The notes beneath the pieces are model-generated. The model was given only the letters and a program-made list of their open reading frames with translations, was not told the origin of the DNA and did not search any database. DNA of 64,000 bases from Rheum nobile (Eukaryota; Streptophyta; Magnoliopsida; Caryophyllales; Polygonaceae): contig WOAB01000596.1 of NCBI GenBank assembly GCA_027886185.1, forward strand, positions 496,001 to 560,000, written 5' to 3'. Numbering within the stretch: the stretch's first letter is position 1; each line of letters begins with the position of its first letter. Both the position numbers and the translations under genes were made by a program. Positions 22,701 to 33,469 of this stretch are shown here, piece by piece.

Positions 22701-24690
22701 TCTCGGCATAATAATGTTAAGTCCCGCGTGTGTGTTGTGTGTGTTTTAATTTGGGTCGACATGATTGTCACCCTGAGATTTAAGCTGTGTGCCGCTCTTA
22801 ATAACATTAACGTGTTTCAGTAATGTGTGATTTATAATTAAATAAGATATGTGCCCGAGTGAACATGATTAATAAACCTTTGGCGAGTAGTGCATCTAAG
22901 TAATAGTGCAGCTAGGAAAGCTCGTCTCGACTTGAATGTAGTACGTTCTCTTTCCGATCTGGATTCGCTGTATGCGATGAGGTTGGTCGTGAACTGAAGC
23001 ATCTCAGTCAACTTTTAAATCATTGTTGTTTGATTATGTTAAACATTCTAGATTTGTCATATTTCCTTAAAGACTCAATCTCTTGGAGTCTCTTTTCGAG
23101 TCGATTTCTGTGAAGATGAAGTCTTCCAGAATCTTCTCTCATGCATACCTTTGTTGTTATTCCGTGAAAGTGTCGGGTTATGTATCGTCCCTTCGGTTAT
23201 TATTCGAGGGACAATGATAGTAAACGGTTACGATCACTCGAACCACTCTGCTTTTTACCCTTGCTAGTCTATTCAAGTAGACTAACCCACGGACATTATT
23301 CTCCGCATGTGGGCTGGTGTCATCCGTTCGATTCGGCACATCAGATGGAGTGTAGATGAGAAGACTAGAAGGACTATGGAGTCGACGGTGATTTTTCCGA
23401 CGTTTTTAATAATTTCTTTAATCAGGTTGAGATCCTTGGGCAGGTGATCATTACGATCACAACCCTTTTTGTAATATCTTTTAAAAGTCTTCCGATGTAC
23501 CTTGTTTAAGATTTCCGTTGTAATTTATTTAAACTCTGTGTTCGTCCTATTCGGGATTGGGATGTAATCCCGGGACCCATGTTTTATATAAATAAGGTTA
23601 TCATTTATATCATTGTATTTAAACGGTAAAGCCTTGGGTGATCTCGGTAAGGAACACTGGGGTCACTGGCGGTAATACCTTTCCAAAAGGGTTAAGTTTT
23701 GGGGGTGTTACACCATGAACAGGATGCTCGTACTGCTGGGGATGTAGGGGCGTATTACTGCCTCAAGTCTCGTATCGAGATGATGGAATAGTACACTACG
23801 GGTGCCCATGTTGATTGGAAGATTGAGGACGCGAGGGCTGATATGGAGCTCTTGTATCCTAACGGCAACCCATGAGATGACTTCTTCAAGCTTGTTGGCT
23901 TGGGTGGAGAAGATGAAAGGGAGGAGGCCGATCCTGAAGCTACTGGAGAGGCTGTCGAAGATGCGTCCAAGGATGGTCTTAAAGTGACCACGGGTAGGGA
24001 GCTTGTGCCTGCAGATGTGAACGAGAAGTCAGGAGAATCTTAGGAAGGTGTAATGAAGTTCGTGTAGGGGGAATCACGTGAACATTCTATTTTTCTTTTA
24101 AAAGTTTTAAGTGACATGTTGTGCCCTGTCGAAGACACGGGATGGACAATGTTTTGGCGACCCGTCCACCATCGCGGGTCGCATATTTTGTAGAATGTTT
24201 CTATATTACGTACCTTGTGTTTGCTTTGTGTGTTTCTTGCAGGTGGATCTTGTCGAATGTGTTTTGGCCGTGAGGTGTGTTGTCTGGTCTAAGCGACCTG
24301 TAATTCGTAGTTGTTAGTGTAGCATGTTGTGTATGGTAGGGAAGAGTAGTTTTGTATTGTTTAGCAAGGACGTGTACCTTTAAAAAGGTCAAGTCTTTTT
24401 TGCATAAGATGGTGTTTGTTTGCTCCATTACCTATGTATCGATCGATTGTGAATGTCGTAAGCGCTTTGTGTTGTAAATGATAAGGATATCCGTTTGACT
24501 GGCAAGCTTTGTCATCGAGGCCTCTTGTCTTCCTGTTTTAGATTATGTCAAAAAGTACAAAAAGGAAAGGTCTTGGGGCGACCGTTGGGGGCTGACCCAA
24601 CGGCCCTCCGATGCTTAAGTCAGTGATCGTTATATAAGTGAATATAATTTGAATGGATGTAAAAAGTACAGAGTAAAAATGAAAGAAGGT

Positions 24691-25880
24691 TTAGAAATGA
24701 TACAACTTTAAGTGGACTGCGTTCCAACTTCGAGGGATAGGTTGTCCGTCTTTTGTTTCTAATCGGTATGCTCCTTGTCTGACGACCTCTTTAATGAGGT
24801 AAGGTCCTTCCCATTGGGGTGCCAATTTCCCGTCGGCTGGATCTCTGGTATTTTGGAACGTTTTCCTTAGGACCCAATCTCCTAACTTGAAGACTTTATC
24901 TCGGACATTCTTGTTGTAGCTCCGGGCGACTTGTTGTTGATATTGGACCATTCGGATTCTGGCTTTCTCTCTGGTCTCGTTGATGGTGTCGAGGTTATGA
25001 GCTAGCTCGACATCGTTTTGTTCTGGAGTTTGGAGTCCATATCTGGAAGTTGGGACGAGTAATTCAGCGGGGATGACTGCTTCACTCCCATATACTAGGG
25101 AGAAAGGGCTTTGTCCTGTTGCATTTTTTGGTGTCGTCCTATCGGACCATAGTATCAAGGGAAGTTCGTCGGCCCATTTGCCTTTTGCCCCAGTGAGGCA
25201 TTTTTTGAGATTGTTGATGATGATTTTGTTACTGGATTCTGCCTGGCCGTTAGACTATGGATATCTTGGTGTGGACGTGACCAATGTGATGTTCCACTGT
25301 TTACAGAAAGATCGCATCTTGCTACCGATGAATTGGGAGCCATTGTCGCATACGATTTCTGAAGGGACGCCAAATCTGCATAAAATGTTACGTTTTATGA
25401 ATGAGATGACATGTTTTTCTTTTACCTCTCGATATGCTTCGGCTTCTATCCATTTAGAGAAATAATCAGTCATGGATAGGAAAAAGACGCGTTGTCCTGA
25501 CATCGGTGGCAGTTTTCGGACGATGTCCATTCCCCATCGCATGAAAGGCCAAGGGACTAGGGTCGGATGGAGCATCTCAGATGGTTGGTGTGTGACGGGT
25601 GCATGTCATTGGCAGGCGTCGCACTTTTTGACGTTATCCGTTGTGTCCTTGTTCATTGTGGGCCAGTAGTAGCCTGCCCTGAGAGCTTTGTCGGACAGGT
25701 TGCGTCCTCCAGTGTGGTTTCCATATTCCCCGTCATGTAAAGATTGTAAGATGCGACGTACTTCCGTTGTTTTGAGGCAACGTAGGTGTATGCATGTGAT
25801 AGATCGTTTGAACAGGATATTATCTTTTAAATCAAAAGTCACGGCTTGTACCTTGAGTCTTTTAGCTTCTGCCTTGTCTG
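24691..25880 (-). pseudogene. Integrase of element B
   Basis: The zinc-binding N-terminus reads LHDGEYGNHTGGRNLSDKAL, then KKCDACQ (HHCC type). The catalytic core has the first Asp in WGMDIV, the second in CDNGSQF and the Glu in GQAESSN (25237-25239), so the DDE triad is present in sequence. The C-terminus ends with KLAPQWEGPYLIKEV (GPY/F module) and HLKLYHF at the stop. Breaks are a TGA at 25606-25608 just after the zinc module, and a TAG at 25255-25257 just before the catalytic Glu. Confidence 0.9.
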
Positions 25881-26059
25881 CTGGGAGTGTTCCATCCCCG
25901 AGCCATTTGATGTAGGGGATGGTCCAGTCGTCTTGGTCGCCTACCAAGTCTTCTTCCGTGCGGTCGCCTACTTCTGCTGAGACGACTTCTTCTAGGGGTG
26001 ATTCATCCATTGTTTGAATGTCGTCTGGATTGAAGGCTTTGAAGGTTCTGGGTACGGCT

Positions 26060-26505
26060 GGAGTGGTGATATGTGCTAAGGGAATGTTGTGGAAGTCGTT
26101 GGGATGTAGGGCTGAGCCAAGATTTGATAGGGCGTCTGCTTGTGTGTTGAGGTCGCGTGGGACTTGTCGGATAGTGATGTTTTGGAATTTTCTTGCCAAT
26201 TTTTTGACGATGTCTAGATATGTCATCATTCTGTCGTCTTTGGCGATGTATGAACCTTGTACCTGGTTGACAATTAGGAGAGAGTCGCATGTTACCTCTA
26301 TGCTTAGGATTGCGAGGTCATGTGCAAGTGTTAATCCGAACACGAGGGCTTCATATTCTGCTTCATTGTTGGTCGCGTCCCATTCGCATCTCACAGCTTG
26401 GGCTATACGGTCCCCTTGTGGTGATTTTAGCACAACGACTAGGCCGACTCCTCTTACGTTTGATGCCCCATCTGTATGGAGTTGCCATGTGCCTTTGTTG
26501 TCTTC
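26060..26505 (-). pseudogene. Second (archaeal-like) RNase H domain of element B
   Basis: LHTDGASN, NNEAEYEALVFGL, EVTCDSLLIVNQVQGS and LNTQADALSNLGSAL carry the D-E-D-D positions of an RNase H fold. This domain lies between the retroviral-type RNase H and the integrase. Such an additional RNase H is known in Tat elements and resembles plant cellular RNase H. A frameshift near 26440-26560 separates it from the first RNase H. Confidence 0.85.
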
Positions 26506-26569
26506 GACCTTTAGCTGTTCGGCCTCTTTTGCAGTTTCTTATTCTAGAGTGGGGGCTGGAATCGGCCAC

Positions 26570-28061
26570 AAAGTCGGCTAAAGCTTGAGATTTGATTATT
26601 GTCCTTGGTTCGTACTCGATGTCGAATCCGCTGAGATGTATGGCCCATTTGGCCATTTGTCCTGTAAATTCTGGTTTCCTCACGATTGCTTTCATGGGAT
26701 GGTTAGTTCTCACAATAATAGCATGCGATTCGAAGTAGGGTCGTAATTTATTTGAAGCCATAACCAATGCCAAGACTAATTTTTCAAGTGAAGTGTACCT
26801 TGTCTCCGCTGGGAGTAGCGAACGACTTACATAGTAGACTGGTGATTGTTTGCCATCTTCTTCCCTTGTAAGGACCGCGCTGACGGATGATTCTGACACG
26901 GCTAGATACAACGGCAATGGCTCATCATCTTTTGGTTTAGCCAATAGGAGTGGGCTTGCTAGATATGTCTTTAGATCTTGGAAGGCTCGCTCGTGTGTGG
27001 CTGTCCAATCGAATGATTTGTTTTTCTTCAAGGCTTCGTAGAAGAGCTTACACTTATCCGACGACTTGGATATGAATCTGTTCAATGCTGCTATCCATCC
27101 TGTTAATTTCTGGACGTCTTTGACGCATTGAGGGGATCTGAGGTTGACGATGGCCTTGATCTGGTCGAGACTAGCTTCTATCCCTCTTTGAGTGACCATG
27201 TATCCCAAAAATTTCCCTAAAGATACTCCGAAAGAACACTTAGTCGGGTTCAATTTCATGTTATATCTTTTTAGTACCTCGAAGTCTTCCTTTAAGTGTT
27301 CGAAGTGGTCCCCTGCTTTTTTGGATTTGACGAGCATATCGTTGATGTAGACTTCCATGGTGTCTCCGATCTGATCTTTGAACATCTTGTTCACCAGCCT
27401 TTGGTATGTGGCCCCTGCATTTTTTAGTCCAAAGGGCATTACTTTGTAACAATACGTACCTTGGCTTGTTATGAAAGCCGTTTTTTCTTGGTCGTCAGGG
27501 TCCATGAGGATCTGGTTATAGCCACTAAACGTGTCCATGAATGTTAGCATTTCATGTCCTGCGGTCGCGTCGACCATGGCGTCGATATGTGGTAGGGGGG
27601 GAGGAGTCTTTTGGGCATGCTTTGTTTAAGTCTGTGAAGTCGATGCACACTCTCCATTTCTCGTTCTTCTTTTGAACCACCACGACGTTTGCTAGCCAGT
27701 CTGGGTACTTGACTTCCTTTATTTTACCTGTTTCAATCAAAAATTTTACATCGTCGTCTATAATTCTATTGTGTTCTGGCGCGAATTTTCTCCTTTTTTG
27801 CTTGACTGGATGATGTGTGGGATCTACATTCAATTTGTGAGTAATAATATCTGGGGAGATTCCCACCATGTCCTCGTGTGACCAAGCAAAACAGTCAGAG
27901 TGGGATCGTAAAAAAGAAATTAAATCCGTTCTGGTCGAATCGTTTAGATCTGATCCCACCCTTACCGTTTGTGTCGGCTTTGAAGGGTCCAACGCGATCT
28001 CGTTGAGTTGTTCCATTTCTGGTTCGACGTATCATGTGGTTCCTTCGCCGTACTGTGATTG
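26570..28061 (-). pseudogene. Reverse transcriptase and RNase H of element B, mutated active site
   Basis: RT opens with YPDWLANVVVVQKKNEKWRV and DFTDLNKACPKDS. An extra C in a C-run near 27600 shifts frame. It then continues with AGHEMLTFMDTFSGYNQILM and MPFGLKNAGATYQRLVNKMF. The catalytic box reads YINDM, where the first Asp of the Y-x-D-D motif is Asn (codon 27341-27343). RNase H follows (PLYLAVSESSVSAVL, then YYVSRSLLPAETRYTSLEKL). Even with the frame intact this polymerase would be dead. Element C keeps YIDDM. Confidence 0.92.
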
Positions 28062-28064
28062 CTA
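28056..28064 (-). promoter_or_regulatory. Stop codon with readthrough-type context in element B (UAG CAA UCA)
   Basis: On the coding strand the protease-RT linker reads GCA TAG CAA TCA CAG. The six bases after the stop fit the tobamovirus CAR-YYA readthrough consensus. Element C has TAG CAA CCA at the aligned place. Two other stops nearby in B (after WGV at 28148-28150, and a TGA before YVEPEM) are not in C. Confidence 0.5.
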
Positions 28065-28699
28065 TGCGGAGGATTTGTCGACTGCCCCTTTCATCGAAGT
28101 GACGTAGCATTCCTTGGCAGCTCGTTGGTCGCCTTTTATTTCCTATACCCCCCACTTAGTAGGAAATTTGATTGTCTGGTGGTAAGTGGAAGGTACAGCT
28201 TTCATGGCGTGGATCCAGGGTCTGCCGAGGATCGCGTTGTATGGAGATGGGCAGTCGAGTATTAAGAATTTTACCTGTTGGTTGACTCCACCTGCGTACG
28301 TTGTTAACACGATTTTGCCTTGGGTGTACTTAACCTCCCCACTGAACCCGACCAATGGGGTAGAGTTTCTGGTTAAGTCGTCCTCGCTTAAACCCATACC
28401 CTTTAAAGCGTCTTGTGTCAACAAGTTGGTGGAGCTACCTGTATCGATTAGTACACGACGGATAAGGCAATTACTAATTGAGAGCGAGATTACCAAACCG
28501 TCGTGATGATCGCCTAATTCTTGATCCTCTGAATCGTCGAAGGTGATGGCTGGAGCGTCGGAGATCCGTAACTGTCTTGTTTCTGCTTGAATAGGTTTGT
28601 TGCCTTTGCTTTTTTGAGCATGTCTCTTGGCGGCCGAGTATGTGTTTCCACATACGTCTGACCCTCCTGAAATGGTGTTAACAATTTTGGTAGGAACTG
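28065..28699 (-). pseudogene. Aspartic protease of element B
   Basis: The active site is VLIDTGSSTNLL with Asp at 28443-28445. The flap/closing region is FLILDCPSPYNAILGRPWIH. The frame is open from about 28590 to the TAG at 28148-28150 (after KWGV), then continues through ECYVTSMKGAV to the shared TAG at 28062-28064. Upstream it is out of frame with gag because of an indel near 28735. Confidence 0.85.
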
Positions 28700-30319
28700 G
28701 AGAAGATGGTTTGTCGGACGTTACCTGATCCCTTCGATCGGGGTCGCTTTGGCTCTGTCTGATATGACATCGCGCAATAGTCCTTGCGCAAGGAGTCTTG
28801 CGACTTCTTTACAAAGGGCTATGCATTCAATCGTTGAGTGTCCATGGTCTTCGTGGAACTCACACCACTAGTTCATGTCCTTCTTGGCGTCTGGTTTGTC
28901 GCTCTTCCGAGGCCACCTTACTTCTTTCCCATATTTGTCAAAACTCTTCACGAGTTCCGATATGGAGATGTTGAAGTTGTAAGAGTGGAGCTTCGGAGGG
29001 AGAGCGGGGTTGTTTCGCCAATCTTGGTTCCTGTCATAAGAGTTGTTTACCTGACCGGGATCATTTCGTCCCTTGGGGTATGGCTGGGGTCGTCGATCGC
29101 GCCGATAATCCGAAGAGGCCTTTCGGTCGACTCGATCGGGACTCTTGTTTGCTTTGAAGGGTTCTTCATCTTCTTTGAGTCTTACTTGTGCCATGGTCTT
29201 GGCTTGAACGTCTTCAAAACTTTGGCACGGATACTTGGTCAGTTCATGGTAGAGTTCACTACCCCTGACTAAGACCCGGCGGAACGCTTCGATTGACGTC
29301 GGAACGTCGCAGTGTGGGATTGCAACCTTCTCCTTGTTGTACCTGTTAAGATAATCTCTTAGAGGTTCGCCATACCTTTGCACGATCCTATACAGGTCGC
29401 TTGATTGTTTTTCCAGTCTACGGCTGCTAGCGAATTGGATTTTGAATGAGTTGATCAGGTCGGCGAAGGAAGCGATGGAACCCTGTGGTAAATTCATAAT
29501 CCAAGTTAGTGCAGGTCCCGCGAGGGTCGTGCCAAAACTTTTGCACATGACCGCCTCACGGTTCCCTCTTGGGATCGAAATAGTCATTAATTTTTGCTTA
29601 TAAATTGAGACATGGTCGTTGGGGTCCCCAGTCCCGTCATAATTGGGCATGTTGGGGACGTGGAACTTCTTAGGGATCTCGACGCGTGCGATCGCTTCCG
29701 TGAAAGGTGAATCCTCGTATCCGTCGATCGCTTCTTTCTTGATTGGTTGAGGGACTCCCGGGATTCGCGCGATACGATCATCCAGGGTCTTCATGTGCTC
29801 GCTGATAGCCTGTTGTATGAGGGTCTGGAAGTCGGCTGGAGCTGTTACTTGTGGAAGGGTCGCTCGAGCCTCTGGGGGCCCGGCTACAAAGCTTGGCGCG
29901 TTAGTCGTAGTGAAAATGACTGGGGGAGTTTGGAACATACCAGGAGGTAGGGAGGCATTAGTTGTCGTTGCAGGGGTTACGTCTATCTCGTCCAGGTGGA
30001 GTCGAGTAGATAATCCTTCAGTGTTGACTACACGCCTTGAACCTCCGGGGACCGATGCGGCTGAATGTACCTGAGATTTCAACAATTCGTTCTCACGAGT
30101 TAGTCGAGTAATTTCCGATTCAGATTGAGCACTTAGCGTTTCTGTTCTGGCACGTTGTTGGGCTAGTTCTTCTTGGAGGACGTTCATGGCTTTTGCGAGC
30201 TCTTGGATTTGTGAGTTTGTAATCGGTTGGTTACTGGCGTCCTGTGCTTGGTTCGCGACTAAGGCATCGGCTTGAGCTTGATCTTCGACGAGGATTGTTG
30301 GATTTCCGATCTCGGCCAT
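28700..30319 (-). pseudogene. Gag of element B
   Basis: ATG at 30319, 50 nt after the inferred primer site, opens 483 codons. The N-terminus has a coiled coil (LQEELAQQRARTETLSAQSE, then ITRLTRENELLKSQV). The capsid region has YKQKLMTISIPRGNREAVMC, GPALTWIMNLPQGSIASFAD and YRIVQRYGEPLRDYLNRYNK, a typical Tat/gypsy retrotrans_gag core. A TAG at 28868-28870 stops the frame just before the zinc knuckle WCEFHEDHGHSTIEC, which is still legible after it. A small indel near 28735 then breaks the link to the protease. Confidence 0.9.
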
Positions 30320-30368
30320 GATAGGATGAACGTCAGATTTGATGATTGGATCGATTGATTGACTAGAT

Positions 30369-30386
30369 GCCCCACGGTGGGAACCA
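30369..30386 (-). other. Inferred primer-binding site of element B
   Basis: TGGTTCCCACCGTGGGGC starts three bases inside the 5' LTR. The matching position in element C is TGGCGCCCACCGTGGGGC. I cannot assign the tRNA. Confidence 0.55.
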
Positions 30387-30389
30387 AAT

Positions 30390-30903
30390 TGTTTTGGGGC
30401 GAAAAGATTTAACCGACCTGGATCGCCTTAAAAAGGGCAACTAGACAATTAAAGATCAGGTTATATCTAATAGATCCAAATCAAATAAAGAGCTAGACGG
30501 AATAAGATTAAATAGGCACAAAAGTAAGCTTATCTCCCTCGAATGAGAGATCGATCGGATCGGATGCTTTAAGCGTCGATCGCTCAAATATCGTAGTAAG
30601 AATCGAACTTAGAACGTAATTGTAACAGAGCAAGAAAGCAATGAATGATAGCTGTTATTGATGATAATGATTGCGTCCCTTTGTTTATTCTCTAATCGAG
30701 TATTTATACATAGATTACATAATCGTTCTAATCTATCTGTTATCCCTCGGAGTTTGTGGGAACCGTTGAACAGACCTCCGAGATACTTGCCAGCGTCCAT
30801 TGCTTTTGGGTCGAGTCTACTCTATCTTCAACCGAATCGGTTATCATTATTTGCTGGATCCATGGGCCAAGCGATTTGGGCTTCGGAATTCTTAGGCCCA
30901 ACA
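30390..30903 (-). repeat. 5' LTR of element B
   Basis: 514 bp, TG/CA ends, adjacent to the ATACA duplication at 30904-30908. Confidence 0.93.
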
Positions 30904-31391
30904 ATACACAACATTAAAACACAAATAAATACTACAACTATTACATGTCATAAACCATAAACCCTAAACATACGCTATCTTTAGGTTGGAAGCGGCCGGG
31001 TCGCTCGATCGAGAACTTTACATTGGAAGGGCAGAAGACCGAAATAAGCGAATGTAACTGACTCAATACGATCCACACGTTACGTGGATCGTATTCAATC
31101 TTATTGTAAAACTCGATACTAAGTGAAGAAGACCGAAATACTTCGTATAAGGTTACTTAATCAAAAAAAGAGGTCTACTTAACGTGGGGACACTCTCCTC
31201 ACGTTAAGTTTGGACCTCTTCCTATGTAGACTCCTCACGTAACGTGTGGAAATGATCCATACGTTACGCGGGATGATGATTCACACGTTAACGTGGGGAT
31301 CCATGCACCACGTAACGTGTGGAGCCTATGCGCTAAAAGGCAATTTTGCCTATGCACTAAAAAGTAAACGTGTAAAATACTATGCCCTATG
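30904..31391. repeat. Right end of the Mutator-like element with palindrome cluster
   Basis: After the ATACA duplication the host element resumes. Six or more ACGT-core motifs occur (ATCCACACGTTACGTGGAT at 31071, CACGTAACGTGTGG at 31236 and 31310, others degenerate). A hairpin pairs AGAGGTCTACTTAACGTGGG (31169) with CTCACGTTAAGTTTGGACCT (31198). The terminal part, GCCTATGCGCTAAAAGGCAA followed by ACTAAAAAGTAAACGTG, is the inverted partner of 13216-13282. Confidence 0.65.
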
Positions 31392-31558
31392 TACTTGTTG
31401 ATCGTGTAACATCTCTATTGGTGTTTAAACATACAAAATCTGTGAACAATGAAAGTAATAACGTAGTTTAGACACCATTTTATACCTTCAGACATGCCCG
31501 TAGATAATGGAGTTCAAGTGGACCAACCGCACAGGGCCCCCAAATATTTAGGGCCCAA

Positions 31559-32540
31559 TATATTTAACGTGTGCTAATAATTCTACACAAAAAACCTCTT
31601 ACTCAGATGGTATAGTACCTCTTCTTTGACAACGAGCTCGCGTGTTCGATCCTCTCAAACCCCAAAATCTACTTTTATTTTTCATCTTTCAGTGGGGCCC
31701 ATCTACTGTGGGTAATGAGTACTCTTGAATCAGTGTTGGGTGTTGTGTACATTTACTTTCCCCTTGTTTAATTTTCTTTTATTAAAACCTCACATAATTC
31801 CTTATCTTTCATGTGTCCCCTTTTCTCATGATCTCCTACTTTATATAGGCATTTAATCCATGTACTAATTAGGCAATTTTTAATTTCTTATTTTGTCAAC
31901 TAATTTTATTATGTTCTAAATTAAAAATAAAATGATTATATAGACAAGTATGAATTAGGGATAGATTTTAACACTCAACTAAAGCTTTTGTCAAAGTTAG
32001 ATACAAGTATAAAGAGACAATTACTTTGTGGAATTTGTAAATAATTTATTTATCATGAAAAAATTATAAATGTTAATAACACATAAGACTATCTTAAAGG
32101 TGTTTACATGTCTTTCAATCACTCCATCAAAGAAAAAATTATACTAGCAGGTATTAATATTGCTTTTTTTCATAAAAGTGAACGATATTCTTTTTATTAT
32201 TCTATATCAATTAAGTGTATAATCAACTAATGTAATGTAGTGGTAATGGTAATGATAAATTTAGGTTTTAGATATTTCTTGATTAATTATTATTTAGTAT
32301 TAATAAAAATGATTTGTTTTCTAATAAATATTATACATCAAATTATTTTATTTTCAACGAATTGTTAAATTTTAAAAATAAGCCTAAAGTTTATTTTGTA
32401 TTAATATATCTTAATTCTAAATATAGTACAACATTACTAAATAATTAGACAATTTTTAAAATTATCGATGTTCAGGTTAAATGACCATTTTAGTATAGTG
32501 AAATTAGATAAATACCCCTCAATAAACTTCATCCAAATCT
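31559..32540. other. AT-rich sequence, no gene seen
   Basis: Noncoding and AT-rich. The near-palindrome GTGATGTCAT...ATGATGACATCAC (32550-32583) sits at its right edge, before the satellite. Confidence 0.5.
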
Positions 32541-33460
32541 ATAACACATGGTGATGTCATTATTACATAATGATGACATCACCGTAAGTCAAAACAAATT
32601 AACACATTTGACCATTGACCGGTCAACGACCGTTGACCGGCGTTGACCGAAACTTTTGGTGACGTCATCATCTTGATGACAGTAACTGTCATCAAAATAT
32701 AAAATGTCATCATTTTGATGACAATCACTGTCATCAAAACACAAACTGTCATCAAAAACACAAACTGTCACCAAAATACAAACTGTCATCAAAATACAAA
32801 CTGTCATAAAAACACAAACTGTCATCAAAATACAAACGGTCATAAAAAACACAAACTGTCATCAAAACACAAACTGTCATAAAATACACAAAATGTCATC
32901 AAATACAAACTGCATCGCAACTAGTTAATGACACATACTGTCATCAAAACACAAACTGTCATCAAATACAAACTGTCATCATTTGACTTTCATCAAAACA
33001 AAAATTGTCATCAAAATACAAACTGTCATCAAAACACAAATTGTCATTAAAACACAAACTGTAATAAAAAGCACAAACTGTCATCAAAACACACACTGTC
33101 ATCAAATACAAAATGCATCCCAACTAGTTGATGACACATACTGTCATCAAAACACAAACTGTCATCAAAACACAATCTGTCATCAAATACAAACTGTCAT
33201 CAAAACACAAACTGTCATCAAAACACAAACTATAATAAAAAACACAAACTATAATAAAAAACACAAAATGTCATCAAATACAAACTGCATCGCAACTAGT
33301 TGATGACACATACTATCATCAAAACACAAACTGTCATCAAATACAAACGATATCGCAACTAGTTGATGGCACATATTGTCATCGCAACTAGTTAAGGTCA
33401 CAAACTGTCATAAAAACTAGTCGATGACAATACAAAACTCGTTTTGATGACAATTATCGT
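32541..33460. repeat. Minisatellite 1: ACAAACTGTCATCAAAA-type, about 17-bp unit
   Basis: Several dozen imperfect copies of ACAAACTGTCATCAAAA are present. A longer phrase, GCATCGCAACTAGTTGATGAC, interrupts it at about 32912, 33115, 33290 and 33355, giving a loose higher-order period near 175-200 bp. The array is open in several frames only because of its repeat composition; it is not a gene. Confidence 0.85.
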
Positions 33461-33469
33461 TGAAATATC

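Larger units (their letters stand above)
20795..23712. mobile_element. Solo LTR D (2.9 kb) inserted in element B's antisense ORF
   Basis: It starts TGTGATACCCCG, ends GGGGTGTTACA, and is flanked by the 5-bp duplication CCATG (20790-20794 and 23713-23717). The ends do not repeat each other directly, and no coding is seen inside, so this is one LTR left after recombination. Long LTRs beginning TGTRAYACCCC are typical of Tekay-type chromoviruses. That lineage call is by terminus only. Confidence 0.85.
19296..24042 (+). pseudogene. Antisense extra ORF of element B (gypsy-type plant transposon protein), split by solo LTR D
   Basis: It runs opposite to gag-pol. Exon 1 (19296-19896) contains the PF04195-like core: DLERILEVGGFPEGTVARLP, HSFPFSQLVQNFLAMLNLEP, CQVMPHTWRLLMVV, SRFFFVERRS. 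Donor GGTATC and acceptor TTTGCAG (19968) join it in frame to APNPGDPSIFEAV. Later parts carry a Ser/Ala/Lys-rich segment (20196-20520) and a coiled coil (ELNDRADKRIARAEEQLKVS) up to the D insertion at 20794. The tail resumes at 23718 (GDVGAYYCLKSRIEMME), with a stop at 23788-23790 and an acidic C-terminus. Element C has the same exon order at 47103-49021. The product's role is unknown. Here it is broken by D. Confidence 0.75.
18528..30903 (-). mobile_element. Element B: full-length Tat-lineage Ty3/gypsy retrotransposon, minus orientation
   Basis: The LTRs at 18528-19039 and 30390-30903 begin and end TG/CA (TGTTGGG...CCAAAACA on the coding strand). They are flanked by ATACA at 18523-18527 and 30904-30908. 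Coding on the minus strand runs gag, protease, RT/RNase H, second RNase H, integrase. A spliced ORF on the opposite strand sits near the 3' LTR. A dual RNase H and an antisense extra ORF are features of Tat elements. The polypurine end (CTTGGGGCAAT before the 3' LTR) and an ACCGTGGGGC motif after the 5' LTR match those of element C. It carries many stops, several frameshifts and a mutated RT active site, so it is inactive. A solo LTR (D) sits inside it. Confidence 0.93.
13216..31391. mobile_element. Candidate Mutator-like element with PMD, GRF-zinc-finger and transposase genes (interrupted by element B)
   Basis: The ends form an imperfect inverted repeat. From the left, TTACTTTTTAACCCATAG is followed by ACGCATAGG. 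The reverse complement of the right end reads TTACTTTTTAGTGCATAG followed by GCGCATAGG. Both ends are next to clusters of CACACGTAACGTGTGG-like palindromes. Inside are a PMD gene, a FAR1/MULE-type transposase relic and a GRF zinc-finger gene. Removing the 12.4-kb element B leaves roughly 5.8 kb, a plausible Mutator-like size. I could not see a clean 9-bp target duplication, so the exact termini are uncertain. An alternative is two nested or adjacent elements of the same family sharing the palindromes. Confidence 0.6.

Noticed and set aside
20795..23712. A complete small retrotransposon instead of a solo LTR
   Set aside because: The two ends do not repeat each other directly and no internal primer site or coding is visible.
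25073..26588. Plus-strand ORFs up to 187 codons across integrase and RNase H of B
   Set aside because: Opposite-strand shadows of clear pol domains.
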